NCBI RefSeq assembly: GCF_000718985.1
Contig: NZ_JODL01000006.1
Coordinates: 124,001-188,000 of the forward strand
From: Streptomyces megasporus
GTDB taxonomy: Bacteria > Actinomycetota > Actinomycetes > Streptomycetales > Streptomycetaceae
Length of the DNA stretch: 64,000 bases
Reading direction: 5' to 3'
Part shown: positions 61,988 through 64,000 of the stretch, one piece after another
Position numbering within the stretch: position 1 is the stretch's first letter
How the letters are laid out: each line of letters begins with the position of its first letter
Made by a program: the position numbers and the translations under genes
The notes under the pieces: model-generated
The model's input: only the letters and a program-made list of their open reading frames with translations
What the model was told of the DNA's origin: nothing
Database searches by the model: none

Positions 61988-62920
61988 ATGAGGCTCGTCT
62001 TCGCCGGCACCCCCGAGGTGGCCGTCCCCGCCCTCGACGCCCTGATCGCGTCGGAGAGGCACGAGGTCGTGGCCGTCGTCACCCGGCCCGACGCGCCGGC
62101 CGGGCGCGGCCGGCGCGTGGTGGCCTCCCCGGTGGCCCAGCGGGCCGAGGAGGCCGGCATCGAGGTCCTCAAGCCCGCCCGCCCCCGCGACGAGGACTTC
62201 CTCGCCCGGCTGCGCGAGATCGCCCCGGACTGCTGCCCGGTCGTCGCCTACGGCGCGCTGCTGCCCAAGGTCGCCCTCGACGTCCCGGCCAAGGGCTGGG
62301 TCAACCTGCACTTCTCGCTGCTGCCCGCCTGGCGCGGCGCGGCCCCCGTCCAGCACGCGATCATGGCCGGGGACGAGGTCACCGGCGCCTCCACCTTCCT
62401 GATCGAGGAGGGGCTCGACTCCGGGCCGGTCTACGGGGTGGTCACCGAGGAGATCCGGCCCACCGACACCAGCGGGGACCTGCTGACCCGGCTCGCCTTC
62501 GCCGGCGCCGGGCTGCTGGCCGCCACCATGGACGGGATCGAGGACGGCACGCTGCGGGCCGTCCCCCAGCCCGAGGAGGGCGTCAGCCTCGCCCCCAAGA
62601 TCACGGTCGAGGACGCCCGCGTCGACTGGTCAGCCCCCGCGCTGCGCGTGGACCGGGTGGTGCGCGGCTGCTCGCCGGCGCCCGGCGCCTGGACCCTCTT
62701 CCGCGGCGAGCGGCTCAAGCTGCGACAGGTCGCCCTCGCGCCCGACCGCACCGACCCGGCCCCCGGCGAGTTGGTCGTCGGCAAGAACACCGTGCACGTG
62801 GGGACGGGCTCGCACGCGGTCGAGCTGCTGTGGGTCCAACCGCAGGGCAAGAAGCCGATGTCCGCCGCCGACTGGGCGCGCGGGGTGCGCATCGCGGCCG
62901 GGGAGCGGCTGGAGGATTGA
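61988..62920 (+). CDS. fmt: methionyl-tRNA formyltransferase
   Basis: A 310-residue enzyme that formylates initiator Met-tRNA. The N-terminal formyltransferase domain has the catalytic Asn-His in [16 protein letters not shown] and the Asp of EEGLDSGPV; the C-terminal OB-fold domain spans about 205-305. The sequence before the ATG at 61988 (GAGAGGTGGTTCC) includes a GAGAGG. The TGA stop (62918-62920) coincides with the predicted outer end of the tnpB element, so the insertion is exactly at the 3' end of the gene. rsmB usually follows fmt but is not seen before the window ends. Confidence 0.96.
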   Translation: MRLVFAGTPEVAVPALDALIASERHEVVAVVTRPDAPAGRGRRVVASPVAQRAEEAGIEVLKPARPRDEDFLARLREIAPDCCPVVAYGALLPKVALDVPAKGWVNLHFSLLPAWRGAAPVQHAIMAGDEVTGASTFLIEEGLDSGPVYGVVTEEIRPTDTSGDLLTRLAFAGAGLLAATMDGIEDGTLRAVPQPEEGVSLAPKITVEDARVDWSAPALRVDRVVRGCSPAPGAWTLFRGERLKLRQVALAPDRTDPAPGELVVGKNTVHVGTGSHAVELLWVQPQGKKPMSAADWARGVRIAAGERLED

Positions 62921-63075
62921 AGGCTCCCCCGCCTGAAGGCGGGGGATTCCCGCCCGACCTGCGGCCGGACGCCCCCTGACGGGGGCACCTTCGGGCGTGC
63001 GCGGGGATTCATGGCTCAGGCCGCCTCCGGGAGCGGCGCTCCCGGAGGACTTCCACCCTCGGCACCATCCGGGTT
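62917..63075 (-). ncRNA. predicted TnpB omega (guide) RNA and element right end
   Basis: In IS200/IS605 elements the omega RNA overlaps the 3' end of tnpB and runs to the right end. Here a 9-bp hairpin with a 4-nt loop (62925-62946) and a second GCCCCC-TGAC-GGGGGC hairpin (62971-62986) lie 3' of tnpB. On the - strand the element would end in TTCAA (62921-62917), a typical right-end cleavage motif. The guide would then be read from the adjoining fmt sequence. Boundaries are approximate and no transcript is proven. Confidence 0.45.
62925..62946. repeat. right-end hairpin of the tnpB element
   Basis: CCCCCGCC (62926-62933) pairs with GGCGGGGG (62938-62945) around TGAA, with T62925-A62946 closing. 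It begins 4 nt after the fmt stop. Similar GC hairpins mark right ends of Streptomyces IS200/IS605-like elements. Confidence 0.6.
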
Positions 63076-64000
63076 CCAACCCGCCCGGACAACCATCACC
63101 TTCGCGCTGTTCTTGTCCCGCGGTGTCACGGTTTTGCACGCGGTGCAGGTGTAGGTGCGCTCACCCAGCGGCATGCGGTGCTTGGCTCTCGCCCCGCAGT
63201 GCGCGCAGTCCATCGTGGTGTGCGCGGGATGTACGAGCCGGACGGTGCGTCCGTGCTTGCGGCCCATCTCGATCAGGGCCGCCTTGGTGGCAAAGATGGC
63301 TCCGTCCGCGGCCTTCTTGGCCATGGTGGTCTTGGCGAGGAACTTCGGGCGGAAGTCCTCGACCGCAATCCGGTCGTGGTCCCGGTTGACGGCCTTGGCC
63401 CACTTGCGGCCGGTGTCCTGCCGCTGTCGGGCGACCTTCTTGTGCAGCCTCACCACCTGGCGCTTCGCGGCCTGGTAGCCCTTGGAACCGGGCTTGCCCT
63501 TCGGGGGCTTCCGGCGGGCCATCATCCGCTGGTACTTCGCGAGCTTCTGCGCGGCCGTCCTCCCGTGCTGCGGGTGGGGCAGGTCGTGCGCGTCGCTCGT
63601 GGTGGTCGCGGTCTCCTTCACGCCCCAGTCCACGCCGATCACACGCCCGGTCTCCGGCAGCGGTTCGACCCGGGCCGGGACGACGAACGAGGCATACCAG
63701 TGCCCCAGGGAGTCCTGGTACACGCGCACCGACGACGGTGCGGCGGGCAGGTCCCGCGACCACACGACGGTCAGGGCGATCCCGCCGGCCAGATGCAGCT
63801 TCCCTTCCTTGAGGCGGAAGCCGCGCTTGGTGTAGTTCAGGCTTGGCCGGGCGTCGCGCTTCTTCTTCCACGTCGGCATCCCGGCTCGCTGCCGCATCGG
63901 CAGGCGTTCCTTGATGTCTTTCTGCGCCTTGGCGCGGGACTTGCCGAAGTCGCGGATGATCTGCTGCTGCGGAACCGAGGCTCCCTCGGCCAGCCATGGC
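63016..64000 (-). CDS. tnpB: RNA-guided endonuclease TnpB (partial, 5' end beyond window)
   Basis: At least 328 residues of an IS200/IS605 OrfB protein. All three RuvC acidic residues are present: Asp in GVDWG, Glu in AVEDFRPKF and Asp in PRDKNSA. The zinc ribbon CAHC...CTAC is intact, so the protein is probably active. The stop is at 63016-63018. The frame runs past the ATG at 63897 and off the right edge (reading WLAEGASVPQQQIIRDFG), so the real start is outside. No TnpA is visible here. The C-terminal Pro/Gly/Ala tail is typical for the Streptomyces group. It interrupts the usual fmt-rsmB neighbourhood. Confidence 0.9.
   Translation of the reverse strand, partial: PWLAEGASVPQQQIIRDFGKSRAKAQKDIKERLPMRQRAGMPTWKKKRDARPSLNYTKRGFRLKEGKLHLAGGIALTVVWSRDLPAAPSSVRVYQDSLGHWYASFVVPARVEPLPETGRVIGVDWGVKETATTTSDAHDLPHPQHGRTAAQKLAKYQRMMARRKPPKGKPGSKGYQAAKRQVVRLHKKVARQRQDTGRKWAKAVNRDHDRIAVEDFRPKFLAKTTMAKKAADGAIFATKAALIEMGRKHGRTVRLVHPAHTTMDCAHCGARAKHRMPLGERTYTCTACKTVTPRDKNSAKVMVVRAGWNPDGAEGGSPPGAPLPEAA

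Overview
The window is high-GC DNA (roughly 70% or more by eye) with many GTG and TTG starts, ATGA/GTGA/TTGA overlaps between neighbouring genes, and TANNNT -10 boxes placed 6-8 nt before start codons. Together with BldD, the integration host factor sIHF/mIHF, phosphatidylinositol mannoside genes and a PriA without helicase motifs, this points to a Streptomyces or close relative chromosome core. From memory, the gene order follows the S. coelicolor block from thrS down to fmt. Nearly every gene is housekeeping; the accessory content is one TnpB-type element cut by the right edge.

Layout. 1-8 kb: tRNA-Val, a DEDDh exonuclease, thrS, a HIT-family protein, an uncharacterised membrane protein and an EF-G-like GTPase. 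8-11.7 kb: the phosphatidylinositol/PIM operon (pgsA-type synthase, acyltransferase, pimA-type glycosyltransferase, small LemA-like protein). 11.9-18.4 kb: pdxS, pdxT, yebC, ruvC-ruvA-ruvB, yajC and apt. The secD-secF pair that normally lies between yajC and apt is absent. 18.6-28 kb: relA (bifunctional Rel), a DUF349 coiled-coil protein, a membrane-anchored cyclophilin, a metallo-beta-lactamase-fold hydrolase, hisS, a VKOR-family protein and rarA. 28-36 kb: a DUF2470 protein divergent from rpsD with an IdeR/DmdR1-type iron box between them, then two small membrane proteins, alaS, ruvX and mltG. 36-43 kb: aroE, aroC-aroK-aroB, a P-loop kinase-like protein, a degenerate M24 'peptidase', efp and nusB. 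43-54 kb: bldD with its own promoter and two BldD boxes, then the pyrimidine operon pyrR-pyrB-pyrC-(membrane protein)-carA-carB-pyrD-pyrF. 54.5-63 kb: mihF, gmk, rpoZ, coaBC, metK, priA, a small HTH protein and fmt. 62.9-64 kb: right end and 3' part of an IS200/IS605-like tnpB element directly against the fmt stop codon.

How the parts work together. Several pathways are almost complete in single transcription units: UMP synthesis (all but orotate phosphoribosyltransferase), part of the shikimate pathway, PLP synthase, Holliday-junction processing and the first PIM steps. Regulatory sites readable in the sequence are the BldD auto-operator over the bldD promoter, a PyrR-type leader hairpin that pairs with the pyrR ribosome binding site, the iron box, and a weaker LexA-like site before ruvC. 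Long perfect stem-loops close most transcription units.

No biosynthetic cluster, prophage or CRISPR array is visible. The points most worth checking are the missing secDF, the TnpB element whose predicted guide would read into fmt, the M24 protein without its metal-binding aspartates, the iron box next to rpsD, and the PyrR leader.
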